64,000 nucleotides of DNA, taken from the NCBI GenBank assembly GCA_022826515.1, contig JAJDUT010000078.1, positions 92,549 to 156,548 of the forward strand, written 5' to 3'. This DNA comes from Candidatus Latescibacterota bacterium (GTDB lineage: Bacteria > Latescibacterota > UBA2968 > UBA8231). Positions 1 to 8,281 of this stretch are shown here, in pieces. How positions within the stretch are numbered: position 1 is the first letter of the stretch; each line of letters opens with the position of its first letter. Both the position numbers and the translations under genes were made by a program. The notes beneath the pieces were generated by a model that was not told the origin of the DNA, made no database searches, and worked only from the letters and a program-made list of their open reading frames with translations.

Positions 1-1
1 G

Positions 2-1936
2 AAGGGTTTGGCCCTGATTTTTCCCTTGTTGCTGCTACTGGCGGGCGCGTCCGCGTGGCTGGGTTTTGCTCGCGTCTTCGGCTTTGTGCCGTCCTCCCTG
101 CGCCATTCAGCGCCCTTTGCGGCCCTTGCCGAGGCTCTGCCTGGGTTGGGCAAGGAGTTTATGCCGCCTCTCGACGAAGGTTCGTTCCTGTGGATGCCGA
201 CGACCATGCCGCACGCTTCCATCGGCGAAGTGCTCGACGTCCTGCAGAAACAAAACGCGGCCATTTCGCAGATACCAGAGGTGGAGTCCGCAGTAGGGAA
301 GCTAGGACGGGCGGAGTCGCCGCTGGATCCCGCGCCGATTTCCATGATTGAGACGGTGATCAATTATCGCGCGGAATACCTGACCGACGAGGATGGTCGT
401 CGTCTATTGTTCGCTTTTGACGAGCATGCCACGGACCTGTTCCGCGCGTCCGATGGTACGCCCGCGTTCGCTCCTGATGGCTCGCCTTACAAGGTACAGG
501 GTCGCTATCTGCGCGACGATGCCGGTCGCCTCGTGCCCGACGCCAATGGCCGACCTTTTCGCTTGTGGCGTCCGCCCTTGGATCCCGCGCTCAATCCGGG
601 GCGCGCCGCTTGGCCGGGGATACAGGAACCCGACGATATATGGGCAGAGATCGCCCAAGCTGGCCAGATCCCCGGCTCTACCTCGGCACCGAAGTTGCAG
701 CCGATTGCCGCGCGGCTCGTCATGTTGCAGAGCGGGATGCGCGCCCCCATGGGCGTTGAGATCAAAGGCCCGAGTTTGGAAGCCATCGAACGCGCTGGCT
801 TGGAGATAGAGCGCTTGCTCAAGGAAGTGCCCTCGGTCGAGGCGGCGACTGTCAACGCCGACCGCATCGTCGGCAAGCCCTACTTGGAGATCCACATCGA
901 CCGCGAGGCCATTGCCCGCCACGGCATCGCCCTGCAGAAGGTGCAGGACGTAATTGAGATAGCCATCGGGGGCAAGCTGGTTACGACCACGGTAGAAGGT
1001 CGCGAGCGCTATCCGGTGCGGGTGCGCTACATGCGCGAATTGCGCGACAGCGTCGAGGAACTGGTGCGCATTCTGGTGCCAGCGCCGGACGGGGCACAAA
1101 TCCCCTTGGGCGAGTTGGCCGAGATTCGCTATGTGCGCGGCCCCCAGGTCATCAAGAGCGAGGATACGTTTTTGCTAGGCTACGTGCTCTTTGACAAGAA
1201 GCCGGGGTACGCGGAAGTCGATGTGGTGGAAGCGTGTCGATATTATTTGGCCAGTAAAAGGGCCAATGGCGATCTCGTGCTAGCTACCGGCGTCAGCTAC
1301 ACCTTCGCCGGTAGCTACGAAAACCAATTGCGAGCGCAGAAGAAGCTCAACGTGCTGCTGCCGCTCGCGCTGGCGATTATTTTCCTCATCCTCTATTTCC
1401 AGTTTGGCAACGCCGCTACGGCCCTGATGGTTTTTTCTGGAGTTGCGGTGGCTTGGGCTGGCGGTTTTGCCATGCTGTGGCTCTACGGGCAGGAATGGTT
1501 TTTGGATTTCTCTGTCTTCGGCACTCAGATGCGCGACCTCTTCCACGTCCGGCCGCTGAACTTGAGCGTGGCAGTGTGGGTGGGTTTTCTCGCGCTGTTT
1601 GGCATTGCCTCGGACAATGGCGTGATCGTGGCGACGTACTTGCGCCAGCTCTTTCGCGAGCAAAAGCCAGAGACTGTCGATGCAATGCGCCGCGCGGCGC
1701 TCGCTGCTGGGGTGCGGCGGATCCGCCCCTGTCTGATGACCGCGGCTACCACGATTTTGGCGCTGATTCCCGTGTTGACGGCGAGTGGCCGTGGCGCAGA
1801 CCTCATGCTGCCGATGGCCATTCCCACCTTCGGCGGCATGATGGCAGTGGTGCTGACCGCGCCGGTTGTGCCGGTGCTCTACTGCGCGGTCGAGGAGTGG
1901 AAGCTGCGGGTGGCGGCGTGGCGGTCAGCGGAGTAA
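2..1936 (+). CDS. CusA/CzcA-type heavy-metal efflux RND permease, C-terminal part (5' cut by window edge)
   Basis: Inner-membrane proton-driven pump subunit that exports metal ions through a tripartite envelope complex. The reading frame is open from the first base, so the N-terminal half lies outside the window. The visible part begins near the middle of the protein: the GKEFMPPLDEGSFLWMPTTMP stretch is the signature that follows TM7 in CusA/CzcA, followed by GRAESPLDPAP. Four to five hydrophobic segments lie in the last 200 residues, with DNGVIVATY in one of them. Between ETVINY and the conserved LVMLQSGMRAPMGV block there is an extra segment of roughly 60 residues (Asp/Gly/Pro/Arg-rich, then DDIWAEI), which I recall only from a subgroup of this family. 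It converges on the next gene with 6 bases between. The metal cannot be read from sequence; the copper ATPase 4 kb away makes Cu/Ag reasonable. Confidence 0.9.
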   Translation, partial: KGLALIFPLLLLLAGASAWLGFARVFGFVPSSLRHSAPFAALAEALPGLGKEFMPPLDEGSFLWMPTTMPHASIGEVLDVLQKQNAAISQIPEVESAVGKLGRAESPLDPAPISMIETVINYRAEYLTDEDGRRLLFAFDEHATDLFRASDGTPAFAPDGSPYKVQGRYLRDDAGRLVPDANGRPFRLWRPPLDPALNPGRAAWPGIQEPDDIWAEIAQAGQIPGSTSAPKLQPIAARLVMLQSGMRAPMGVEIKGPSLEAIERAGLEIERLLKEVPSVEAATVNADRIVGKPYLEIHIDREAIARHGIALQKVQDVIEIAIGGKLVTTTVEGRERYPVRVRYMRELRDSVEELVRILVPAPDGAQIPLGELAEIRYVRGPQVIKSEDTFLLGYVLFDKKPGYAEVDVVEACRYYLASKRANGDLVLATGVSYTFAGSYENQLRAQKKLNVLLPLALAIIFLILYFQFGNAATALMVFSGVAVAWAGGFAMLWLYGQEWFLDFSVFGTQMRDLFHVRPLNLSVAVWVGFLALFGIASDNGVIVATYLRQLFREQKPETVDAMRRAALAAGVRRIRPCLMTAATTILALIPVLTASGRGADLMLPMAIPTFGGMMAVVLTAPVVPVLYCAVEEWKLRVAAWRSAE

Positions 1937-1942
1937 CGCTCC

Positions 1943-3763
1943 TCAATCGTCGTCTTCGCGCTCGCTGAGCAGTTCGCCGCGCTGGAGCCGCTCGGCGTTT
2001 TCCGTGGCCCAAAGGATGTTCTTCATCACCTTTTGCGCGGTGATGTAGCGGGTCGCCGCTAGCAGGTGGACGCGCTTTTCCTCGGGGTCGTCGCTCAAGT
2101 CATAGTGCCGGAACGCGGCTTCGAGCACTTGGAACATGTGCAACTCGGCGTCTTCGCGGAGCATGATGTGGGCCAAGGTGTGGCGGAGCTTGGCGACGTC
2201 GCGTCCTTCTTCGAGGTACTGGCTGACGAGGACTTCGGCCTCGAAGACCTTTTGGAAATCGGCCAATTCGCCGAGGCGCTTGAGCATGTCCTCGCTGGAG
2301 GCGAAGTGCTCGTCGAGCTTTTGTCCGTGCCGTGGGACGCGGGCGGAGGGCATGTTGAGCCAGCGCAGGTAGGTGAGGAAAACCGCGCCGTGGAAGATGG
2401 CGCGCAACAGCTCTTTGCTGGCGGCGTAGTGGAAGGTGCAGTAGAGCGCGTGGGCGTAGGAATAAATGTTGGCCACGTCGTGCCAGTCGCCCTCGTTTTT
2501 GAGGTGGAAGCGCAGGGTGCGCAATGCGCTGGCATAGGTCATGGCGCGGCAGAGTTGGGTCGGCGGCACGCCAGTGCGCAGGGCCTCTTCGACGCGGGCG
2601 AGGATGGGTTCAAAGTCGTCGCCGAGCATGACTTGGGTGAACTCGGAGACGTCGAGGGTCGCTTCGTGGCGCTGATTGTCCTCCCAGATCTCGTCTAGGC
2701 GCGTGAAGATGTTTTCCAAGACTGGCAGGCTGTCGGCCCAGCGCGAGGTCTCTTCGTGGCGGGTGCGGCTCACCAAATCGACGGCGATCGGGCGGAGGAT
2801 CTCGTGCGCGCCGACCCATTCCACGTAGTCGAGGGCCTCGAACATTTTGTTGGCAAAGTCGAGGGCGTGCCCGTCGCCGGTGAAGTAGAAATCCGTGGCT
2901 GCGGTGAAGACGAAATCCGCGAGGGTTTCCTTGCCGCAGTCGCGGTCGTGCAAGGTGAGCAAGATGCGCTCGGCCGCGCCGTGGTGCCGCTGATCGACAA
3001 AAGTGCGAAACCAGCGCTTGAGGGTGGCTAGGTCTTGGTCGTCATTGGCGCGGGGAAAGGGGAAGCGCTGGCGGCGCGACGAGCCGGAGGTGCGCCGCGA
3101 AATCTGGGTCAAGCCGTGGACGAGAAAGAGGTTTTGGTCGTCCTCGGCAATGTCGTCCCACATGTTCGCCGCGAGGGTTAGGATGGCGACGCCCGAGGAC
3201 CAGCCTTCGCTGGTTTTGTGTGCGCCGTAATAAAGCCCCTGTTGGATGATTTCTTGCGGGGTGGCACCCGTCTGGCGCAGTGCGGCGACCGCTTTGGCGA
3301 TGAGGAAGGAACTGCGGTCTTTAAGCCCTTGTTCGAGGGCGCGCTTGCCGCGGGCCACGAGCCGCAGACGGGCCTCTTCCTTCTCGCCGGGTGGGATGCC
3401 GACCCACGCGTAGCCATCGTCGCGGACTTCGACGGGAAAGGCTTTTAGGTCGTCGCCCGAAGTCAGTAAGCAGCCGCCGGTCTTTAGGTCGAATTCCCAG
3501 TGATGCCAATGGCAGATTAGCACTCCGTCGCGGATGCTGCCTTTGGACATGGGATAGCCCATGTGCGGGCAGCGATTGTCAACGGCGTGAAAGGAGTCTT
3601 CGTAGAGAAAGACTGCGAGGTGAATGCCGTCAATGGTAAAAGGCCGGCCCTCGCCGTCGGCAAATTCGCTGGCCGGTGCGAGCCGGTGATAGACGCAAGT
3701 CGCTGGATCGACGTCAATCTGCGGCCGCATTTCGCTGAGGTCGAGACGTTGAGCGGTGGACAT
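1943..3763 (-). CDS. Rieske [2Fe-2S] protein with large helical C-terminal region of unknown function
   Basis: 606 residues. Residues about 25-120 form a Rieske ferredoxin domain with CPH at 65-67 and CHWHH from 84, giving the cluster ligands C65, H67, C84 and H87. The remaining ~480 residues are rich in predicted helix, contain many His and Trp, and match no family I can name. There is no signal peptide or membrane segment, so the protein should be cytoplasmic. It is far longer than a stand-alone Rieske ferredoxin, and the C-terminal part does not resemble the START-like catalytic domain of ring-hydroxylating oxygenases. The ATG is preceded by a strong AGGAGG site with 8 bases between. Electron partner and substrate are unknown. 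Confidence 0.8.
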   Translation of the reverse strand: MSTAQRLDLSEMRPQIDVDPATCVYHRLAPASEFADGEGRPFTIDGIHLAVFLYEDSFHAVDNRCPHMGYPMSKGSIRDGVLICHWHHWEFDLKTGGCLLTSGDDLKAFPVEVRDDGYAWVGIPPGEKEEARLRLVARGKRALEQGLKDRSSFLIAKAVAALRQTGATPQEIIQQGLYYGAHKTSEGWSSGVAILTLAANMWDDIAEDDQNLFLVHGLTQISRRTSGSSRRQRFPFPRANDDQDLATLKRWFRTFVDQRHHGAAERILLTLHDRDCGKETLADFVFTAATDFYFTGDGHALDFANKMFEALDYVEWVGAHEILRPIAVDLVSRTRHEETSRWADSLPVLENIFTRLDEIWEDNQRHEATLDVSEFTQVMLGDDFEPILARVEEALRTGVPPTQLCRAMTYASALRTLRFHLKNEGDWHDVANIYSYAHALYCTFHYAASKELLRAIFHGAVFLTYLRWLNMPSARVPRHGQKLDEHFASSEDMLKRLGELADFQKVFEAEVLVSQYLEEGRDVAKLRHTLAHIMLREDAELHMFQVLEAAFRHYDLSDDPEEKRVHLLAATRYITAQKVMKNILWATENAERLQRGELLSEREDDD

Positions 3764-3910
3764 GAGCGTTGCCTCCTGTGGAATGGACTTTAAATATGCG
3801 CGATTTGGCGGTGTGGGGCGAGTGGGTGTGTTGACTTGCAGTGCTAAACGTGATCATGTTCTGAAAGGAAAGACATCATAGCGGCGCATGACGAGAAAAG
3901 GAGATTTTCT

Positions 3911-4354
3911 ATGACTTTGAGAGTTTTGTTGGTAGGGGTGCTCTTTTTGGGTGGCCTAGTGGCCGAAGAGGCCGACGCACGCAGTAAGCGCGTACGACAG
4001 GTTCCCAACGGTTCCGCGGCTAGCTGTAACACCTGCCACACGGCTGGTGGCGGTTCGCCGCTCAACCCATTTGGCGTGGAGATTGTAACCAATTTCCTCA
4101 CCGCAGCCGGCCCAGCCGGTGACGTGATTTGGGGGCCAGAGTTAGCGGCCTTGGACTCGGATGGCGACGGAGCGTCTAATGGCGCGGAACTAGGCGACGC
4201 CGACGGGGCTTGGGTGGCGGGCGATGCCAATCCAGCAGGAGAAGCGTTTCATCCCGGCGATCCCGAGAGCACCCCGCCGCTGCCACCGCCAGACACGGCG
4301 GTTGAGGAAACGACTTGGGGGCAGATTAAGAAGCTGATTGGCGCGCTCGACTGA
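3911..4354 (+). CDS. Small secreted protein with CxxCH haem-type motif and calcium-binding-like loop
   Basis: 147 residues. A signal peptide (residues 1-23, hydrophobic core LLVGVLFLGGLVA) is followed by CNTCH at 39-43, a possible covalent haem c site, and an Asp-rich DSDGDGASNGAELGD loop at 82-96 of the thrombospondin type 3/EF-hand kind. The C-terminal 40 residues are Pro-rich. Only one CxxCH is present and no distal Met ligand is obvious, so a functional cytochrome is not proven. SD AAGGAG lies 7 bases before the ATG. The gene is divergent from the Rieske gene, with 147 bases between, so a redox link is possible but only inferred. Confidence 0.6.
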   Translation: MTLRVLLVGVLFLGGLVAEEADARSKRVRQVPNGSAASCNTCHTAGGGSPLNPFGVEIVTNFLTAAGPAGDVIWGPELAALDSDGDGASNGAELGDADGAWVAGDANPAGEAFHPGDPESTPPLPPPDTAVEETTWGQIKKLIGALD

Positions 4355-4367
4355 GACGGAGCGAATG

Positions 4368-4425
4368 GCTTGTCGCGGTGGTTTTTAATGCCGTCACGGG
4401 ATTGGGTTTTGCCACCGCGACAAGC
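4368..4425. terminator. Perfect 14-bp inverted repeat between convergent genes, possible terminator
   Basis: GCTTGTCGCGGTGG (4368-4381) and its exact complement CCACCGCGACAAGC (4412-4425) enclose 30 bases. It lies 13 bases after the stop of the CxxCH gene and 72 bases past the end of the convergent SNDG-repeat gene. There is no T-tract on either side, so it may act as a bidirectional stem, a Rho-assisted terminator or an RNA-stabilising hairpin. Confidence 0.4.
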
Positions 4426-4497
4426 GGATTGACAGGCGTGGCCCTATCTATTGCATCCTCTGCGTCACTAGCACCGCCATTTAACAGGCCGAACAAG

Positions 4498-5652
4498 TCA
4501 GTCACCGAAACTCAGCGGCGGGTTGACTGTGATGGAGAAGAACAACGCGGCGGCGGTTCCTATACTGTCTTCCGCCAAGTAGGCGACCGCGACAGCTCCA
4601 CCGGTGGCGGCTGTGGGTGTACCCGAAATTGTCCGCGTGGCTGCGTCAAACGATAGGCCAGCAGGCAAGCCGAAGACGCGGTACGTTATCTCGCCTTGAC
4701 CTCCCGTAGCTGCTGGCAGTTTCAACGCGGTAATCGCTGTCTCAGCGGTGTACGCTTGGTTTTCGACCTCTTCGTCGAAATCAAGGTTCATTACCGGGTC
4801 GTCGTTTGGAGGGGGTGTGCCGTCGTTAGACGAGGTAGAGGGTGTTCCGTCGTTCGAGTCTGAGGTAGAGGGTGTTCCGTCGTTTGAGTCTGAGGTAGAG
4901 GGTGCGCCGTCGTTTGAGGGTGCGCCGTCATTAGACGATGAAGTAGAGGGTGTGCCGTCGTTTGAGGGTGTGCCATCGTTAGACGAAGAGGTAGAGGGTG
5001 CTCCGTCGTTTGAGTCTGAGGTAGAGGGTGTGCCGTCATTAGAGGGTGTGCCGTCATTAGAGGGTGCGCCGTCATTAGACGACGAGTTAGAGGGTGTGCC
5101 ATCGTTAGACGAAGAAGTAGAGGGTGCGCCGTCGTTAGAGGGCGGAGTTGAAGAGGTTCCGTCGTCAGAGTTTGAGTCTGTTCCGTCGTCAGAGTCAGCC
5201 CCGTCGTTCGAGTCTGAAGAGGCTCCATCGTCAGCGGATGAGTCAGCCCCGTCGTCAGATGACGATAAACTCGAACTCGAAGATTGGTCTTCGCCTTCAC
5301 ACCCAGATAAATCCCACGACCATGTTTCTTCATCCCAACGACTATACTCATCCGTCTCTGGATCGTAGCTGTCGGCGACACATGGGGGCGTACCGCCTAT
5401 TGAGTTATCGTCAGTGTAATAATGCCAATGGGAGCTGGTATAATGCGAGAGACTATTTCGCGGATCGTTTACTATCTGTTGCACTTCCTCCGGAGAAATA
5501 TGCTTTGCTTTTCCATTTTGGATGTCCGGGGTATCGTGTCCGAATGTGGGCAATGCCCAAGTCAGCAAAGCAAAAGTGCAAGTGATGAGCGCAAGTCCCG
5601 TATGGACGCGCAAAATTTCTCGCGGCGCGGCCGTGCGGTGGTAAGTACGCAT
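4498..5652 (-). CDS. Secreted SNDG-repeat protein with C-terminal putative Ig (He_PIG-like) domain
   Basis: 384 residues. A long n-region is followed by a hydrophobic stretch at about 18-38 and a likely signal cleavage after it. A His/Trp/Tyr-rich domain at 42-125 carries two Cys (GTPPCVADSY and LSGCEGED). Residues about 126-285 are low-complexity: Asp/Ser runs, then roughly fourteen NDG(T/A)P units separated by STSDS or STSSS linkers. The last ~95 residues resemble the putative-Ig/cadherin-like fold (GLPAGLSFDAATRTISGTP is the hallmark). SD AAGGA lies 7 bases before the ATG. Likely a surface stalk protein with a hydrophilic spacer. The repeat DNA is also highly repetitive, so repeat number may vary. 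No function assigned. Confidence 0.7.
   Translation of the reverse strand: MRTYHRTAAPREILRVHTGLALITCTFALLTWALPTFGHDTPDIQNGKAKHISPEEVQQIVNDPRNSLSHYTSSHWHYYTDDNSIGGTPPCVADSYDPETDEYSRWDEETWSWDLSGCEGEDQSSSSSLSSSDDGADSSADDGASSDSNDGADSDDGTDSNSDDGTSSTPPSNDGAPSTSSSNDGTPSNSSSNDGAPSNDGTPSNDGTPSTSDSNDGAPSTSSSNDGTPSNDGTPSTSSSNDGAPSNDGAPSTSDSNDGTPSTSDSNDGTPSTSSNDGTPPPNDDPVMNLDFDEEVENQAYTAETAITALKLPAATGGQGEITYRVFGLPAGLSFDAATRTISGTPTAATGGAVAVAYLAEDSIGTAAALFFSITVNPPLSFGD
4800..5240. repeat. Coding tandem repeat encoding NDG(T/A)P units
   Basis: Irregular 18-bp and 30-bp units (plus-strand cores such as GAGGGTGTGCCGTC and GTTTGAGTCTGAGGTA) repeat through this stretch in frame with the minus-strand gene. Unit length is always a multiple of three, so copy changes keep the frame. 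This is a coding minisatellite, not a CRISPR array: units are contiguous and no unique spacers occur. Confidence 0.8.
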
Positions 5653-5786
5653 TGTTATTCCTTTCTGTGTTGCAGGATTGTGGAGTAGCTTACCGAATAT
5701 AGGTTTCCACCCAAGGGTAAGGCAAACGCAAAAGAGGCCCGCCGATCGCGCCTTGGCATCTGATTGTCGCTAAAATTAAACAGGGC

Positions 5787-5795
5787 TGTTATAAT
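5787..5795 (+). promoter_or_regulatory. Extended -10 promoter element upstream of copA-like gene
   Basis: TGTTATAAT matches the extended -10 consensus (TGn-TATAAT) exactly. No good -35 sits at 17 bp; a weak TTGTCG lies at 5764-5769, 20 bp away, a spacing reminiscent of MerR-family-controlled metal promoters, but no CueR-like dyad is visible between the two. The inferred transcription start falls inside the palindrome at 5796-5828. Confidence 0.55.
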
Positions 5796-5828
5796 GTAGG
5801 GGCGGTGCGGAGCGCGAACTGCCCCTAC
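5796..5828. repeat. GTAGGGGC/GCCCCTAC palindromic element
   Basis: GTAGGGGC (5796-5803) and GCCCCTAC (5821-5828) are exact complements; the interior (GGTGCG...CGAACT) is partly complementary. A longer, perfect relative with the same outer sequence lies at 60576-60607. Here it sits directly behind the -10 box and before the ATG at 5857, so its hairpin would form in the copA leader RNA. Confidence 0.6.
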
Positions 5829-5856
5829 GGGCATTCATAACGTCAAACAGGCATCC

Positions 5857-8139
5857 ATGACAGCAAACAGTAGAGAACAACATTTTGCCATTGAGGGCAT
5901 GCACTGCGCTGGCTGCGTGCAGCAGGTAGAGAAGCAGGTGTCCGGCTTGGCTGGCGTTGAAAAGGCTGACGTGAACTTGGCGACCGAGCAGATGGCCGTG
6001 CGTTTTGATCCGGCAGCCGTAGATGAGAAAAGCATTGCGGCGGCCGTGGTAAAGGCGGGGTTCGGGGCGCGGGTGCAAACGCCCGAAGCCGAAGGCGCGG
6101 CTAGGCGACAAGAACGCAAGCGGGCCGAACTGGCTGAGCAAGCAGGTGCCTTTCGCTGGGCTGTTGTATTTTGGCTGCCGCTCTTTGCGGTGGAGATGGC
6201 CGAGCAGATGGCCGCCCCCATTGTTCCGGCGCTGTCATTGGATCAGTATCCGCTGCGGGTGGGCGTTTTGCATCTGCTGTTTGCGCTGCCGGTGATGTGG
6301 ATTGGTCGCCGGATCTACGTCGAGGGTGGGCAGGCTCTGTGGCGAGGTCGTCCCAACATGTTTTCGCTCATTGCCATTGGCACGGCTGCGGCGTGGATCT
6401 ACAGTGCTTGGGGCTTGGGGGCCGTCGCCGTGGGTGCGGCTGCGGCGTGGATTTACAGCGTTTGGGGCTTGGGGGCTGTCGCCGTGGGGGTGGTTGCGGC
6501 GTTTGACTCCTACTTTCCGACGGTTTCGACAATCCTCACCTTTATGCTGATGGGCCGCTATCTCGAAGCGCGCTCGCGGTTGCGGGCCGAGGAGGCCATA
6601 GGGGCGCTGCTGCAGCTCAAACCCGACAAGGCCGCGCTGGTGACTGACGATGGGGAGCGGGAAATTGCGGCTGATGCCATTGCAGTGGGCGACTGCCTGC
6701 GCGTGCGTCCAGGCGAGCGCATTCCAGCCGATGGCGAAATCATCGAGGGAAATTCTACGGTGGATGAGTCGCTGCTGACCGGCGAGTCGCTGCCCGTGGT
6801 TAAGGCACCGGGCGATGGGGTGACCGGCGGCAGTCTCAACGGCGCGGGTGCGCTCATGGTGCGTGCAACGCGCGTAGGCGGGGATGCGCTGTTGATGCAA
6901 ATGGTGCGCTTAGTAGAGGCCGCACAGGCAGGTAAAGCGCCGATTGCCCGTTTGGCCGATGTCGTCGCCGGGTATTTCGTGCCGGCTGTACTGGTCCTAG
7001 GTGTGGTGGCCGCGGTGGGTTGGCTGTGGGCCGGGGAGAGTTTGAGCTTTGCGTTGCAGGTTTTTGTGGCCGTGTTGATCATCGCCTGCCCGTGCAGCTT
7101 GGGCTTGGCCACGCCAGCCGCTATCATGGTAGGCACGGGCCGCGGTGCGCATTTAGGCATTTTGTTCAAAAGCCCCGAGGTGCTGGAAACGGCGCACAAA
7201 GTAGATGCTGTGGTGCTGGACAAAACCGGCACGATCACCGAGGGGCGACCGCAGGTTGTGGCGGTAGAGCCGTTAAACGGACGCCGCGCCGACGAAGTGC
7301 TGAGCTTGGCCGCGGCTGTGGAGCGCGGCTCGGAGCATCCACTGGCCGCGGCGATTGTGGCTGCCGCAGCAGAGCGGGGCCTTGCCGTGCCAGAGGCTAT
7401 TGACGTTGTGGCGAGTCCGGGCAAAGGTGCGCAGGCTGAGGTGGGGGGAGAGGATGTAGTGGTGGGCAATCGCGCCATGATGGCGGCGGCGGGAGTTCGC
7501 GTAGATGAGGACAATGGCCCGGCGGACGGTGCCACCGTCGCGTGGGTCGTGGTGGCGGGCGCATTGGTTGGCTGCGTGTCGTTGGCCGATCGCCCTCGTC
7601 CGCAGAGCAAGGACGACGTGGCTCGGCTGCGCCAAGGCGGCTTGGAGGTGGTGATGCTCACGGGCGACAGCCGTCCGGCTGCTGAGGCTGTGGCACGTCA
7701 GGTGGGGATTGAGACTGTGCGCGCCGAGGTCTTGCCCGCAGACAAGGCCGCGGCCGTGCATGCATTGCAGGCCGAGGGCCGCTGCGTGGCCATGGTCGGC
7801 GACGGGATCAACGACGCGCCAGCGCTGGCCACCGCCGATGTGGGCATGGCCTTTGCCACCGGGACGGATGTAGCGGCCGCGTCTGCTCCCGTGGTGCTCA
7901 TGCACAGCCGATTGGCGGATGTGGCGCGGGCTATTGAGTTGAGCCGAGCGGTTGTGCGGACCGTAAAGCAGAATTTGTTCTGGGCGTTTTTTTACAACGC
8001 CGCAGGTATTCCGGTGGCTGCGGGCGCACTCTACCTGTTCGGTGGCCCGCTCCTCAATCCAATGCTGGCGAGCTTGGCGATGGCCTTTTCGTCGGTGTCG
8101 GTGGTGATGAACGCGCTCCGGTTGCGGCGCTTTGGTTGA
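5857..8139 (+). CDS. copA: Copper-translocating P1B-type ATPase (CopA-like) with internal duplication
   Basis: 760 residues. Exports Cu(I) from the cytoplasm at the cost of ATP. The order is one N-terminal heavy-metal-associated domain (GMHCAGC, ligands C17 and C20), two membrane helices, the next helix pair, actuator domain with TGES at 308-311, the CPC metal site in TM6 (C411-P412-C413), phosphorylation motif DKTGT (D455), SEHPLA for nucleotide binding, and GDGIND around 649. All catalytic motifs are intact. Residues 176-193 and 194-211 are two near-identical copies of an 18-residue hydrophobic unit ([18 protein letters not shown] and [18 protein letters not shown]), which lengthens a transmembrane region just before the SYFPT loop. 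The start lacks a clear SD. No metal-responsive regulator gene is adjacent. Confidence 0.93.
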   Translation: MTANSREQHFAIEGMHCAGCVQQVEKQVSGLAGVEKADVNLATEQMAVRFDPAAVDEKSIAAAVVKAGFGARVQTPEAEGAARRQERKRAELAEQAGAFRWAVVFWLPLFAVEMAEQMAAPIVPALSLDQYPLRVGVLHLLFALPVMWIGRRIYVEGGQALWRGRPNMFSLIAIGTAAAWIYSAWGLGAVAVGAAAAWIYSVWGLGAVAVGVVAAFDSYFPTVSTILTFMLMGRYLEARSRLRAEEAIGALLQLKPDKAALVTDDGEREIAADAIAVGDCLRVRPGERIPADGEIIEGNSTVDESLLTGESLPVVKAPGDGVTGGSLNGAGALMVRATRVGGDALLMQMVRLVEAAQAGKAPIARLADVVAGYFVPAVLVLGVVAAVGWLWAGESLSFALQVFVAVLIIACPCSLGLATPAAIMVGTGRGAHLGILFKSPEVLETAHKVDAVVLDKTGTITEGRPQVVAVEPLNGRRADEVLSLAAAVERGSEHPLAAAIVAAAAERGLAVPEAIDVVASPGKGAQAEVGGEDVVVGNRAMMAAAGVRVDEDNGPADGATVAWVVVAGALVGCVSLADRPRPQSKDDVARLRQGGLEVVMLTGDSRPAAEAVARQVGIETVRAEVLPADKAAAVHALQAEGRCVAMVGDGINDAPALATADVGMAFATGTDVAAASAPVVLMHSRLADVARAIELSRAVVRTVKQNLFWAFFYNAAGIPVAAGALYLFGGPLLNPMLASLAMAFSSVSVVMNALRLRRFG
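6382..6489 (+). repeat. 54-bp in-frame tandem duplication inside the copper ATPase
   Basis: Bases 6382-6435 and 6436-6489 are two copies of one 54-bp unit differing at a handful of positions; the following VVAA codons look like the start of a worn third copy. The unit encodes an 18-residue hydrophobic segment. The family normally has a single copy between the NMxxL and YF(E/P) motifs. Confidence 0.85.
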
Positions 8140-8162
8140 AGCGGCCATATTACAGGCTGTCT

Positions 8163-8268
8163 TATAGCAATCCTACATCATTCCCAAGATAATCCGCAGA
8201 TGGACGCAGAATAGTAGAAACAAGACGATCCACATCTCGAATCGTTCAAGTAATTCAGGGTTGCTATA
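8163..8268. mobile_element. MITE-like element, 106 bp, with 11-bp terminal inverted repeats
   Basis: TATAGCAATCC (8163-8173) and GGGTTGCTATA (8258-8268) are inverted repeats with one mismatch; both ends finish in TA, as in TA-targeting MITEs. The interior 8192-8238 recurs in opposite orientation at 16094-16140 (41 of 47 bases identical), and its ATCCGCAGATGGACGCAGA end recurs at 59143-59161. It encodes nothing. It occupies the copA to Tm-1-like gap and ends 2 bases before the latter's SD site. Confidence 0.6.
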
Positions 8269-8281
8269 GAAGGAGGGCGTT

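Noticed and set aside
404..1099. 231-codon minus-strand frame inside the RND gene
   Set aside because: His/Arg-rich shadow; the plus strand carries unmistakable RND motifs.
2066..2698. 210-codon plus-strand frame inside the Rieske gene
   Set aside because: Antisense shadow of a well-supported gene; Val/Glu/Gly-rich translation without motifs, and the minus-strand gene has a strong SD and Rieske ligands.
3831..3860. TTGACT upstream of the CxxCH gene as a promoter
   Set aside because: No acceptable -10 at 16-18 bases (TCATGT or CATGTT only).
4800..5240. CRISPR-like regularity
   Set aside because: Units vary in length, are contiguous, have no unique spacers and are in frame with a coding sequence.
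4748..5368. Plus-strand frame with VEGVPS repeats opposite the SNDG-repeat gene
   Set aside because: The repeat DNA is open on both strands. Only the minus strand has a signal peptide, an SD and a recognisable Ig-like domain.
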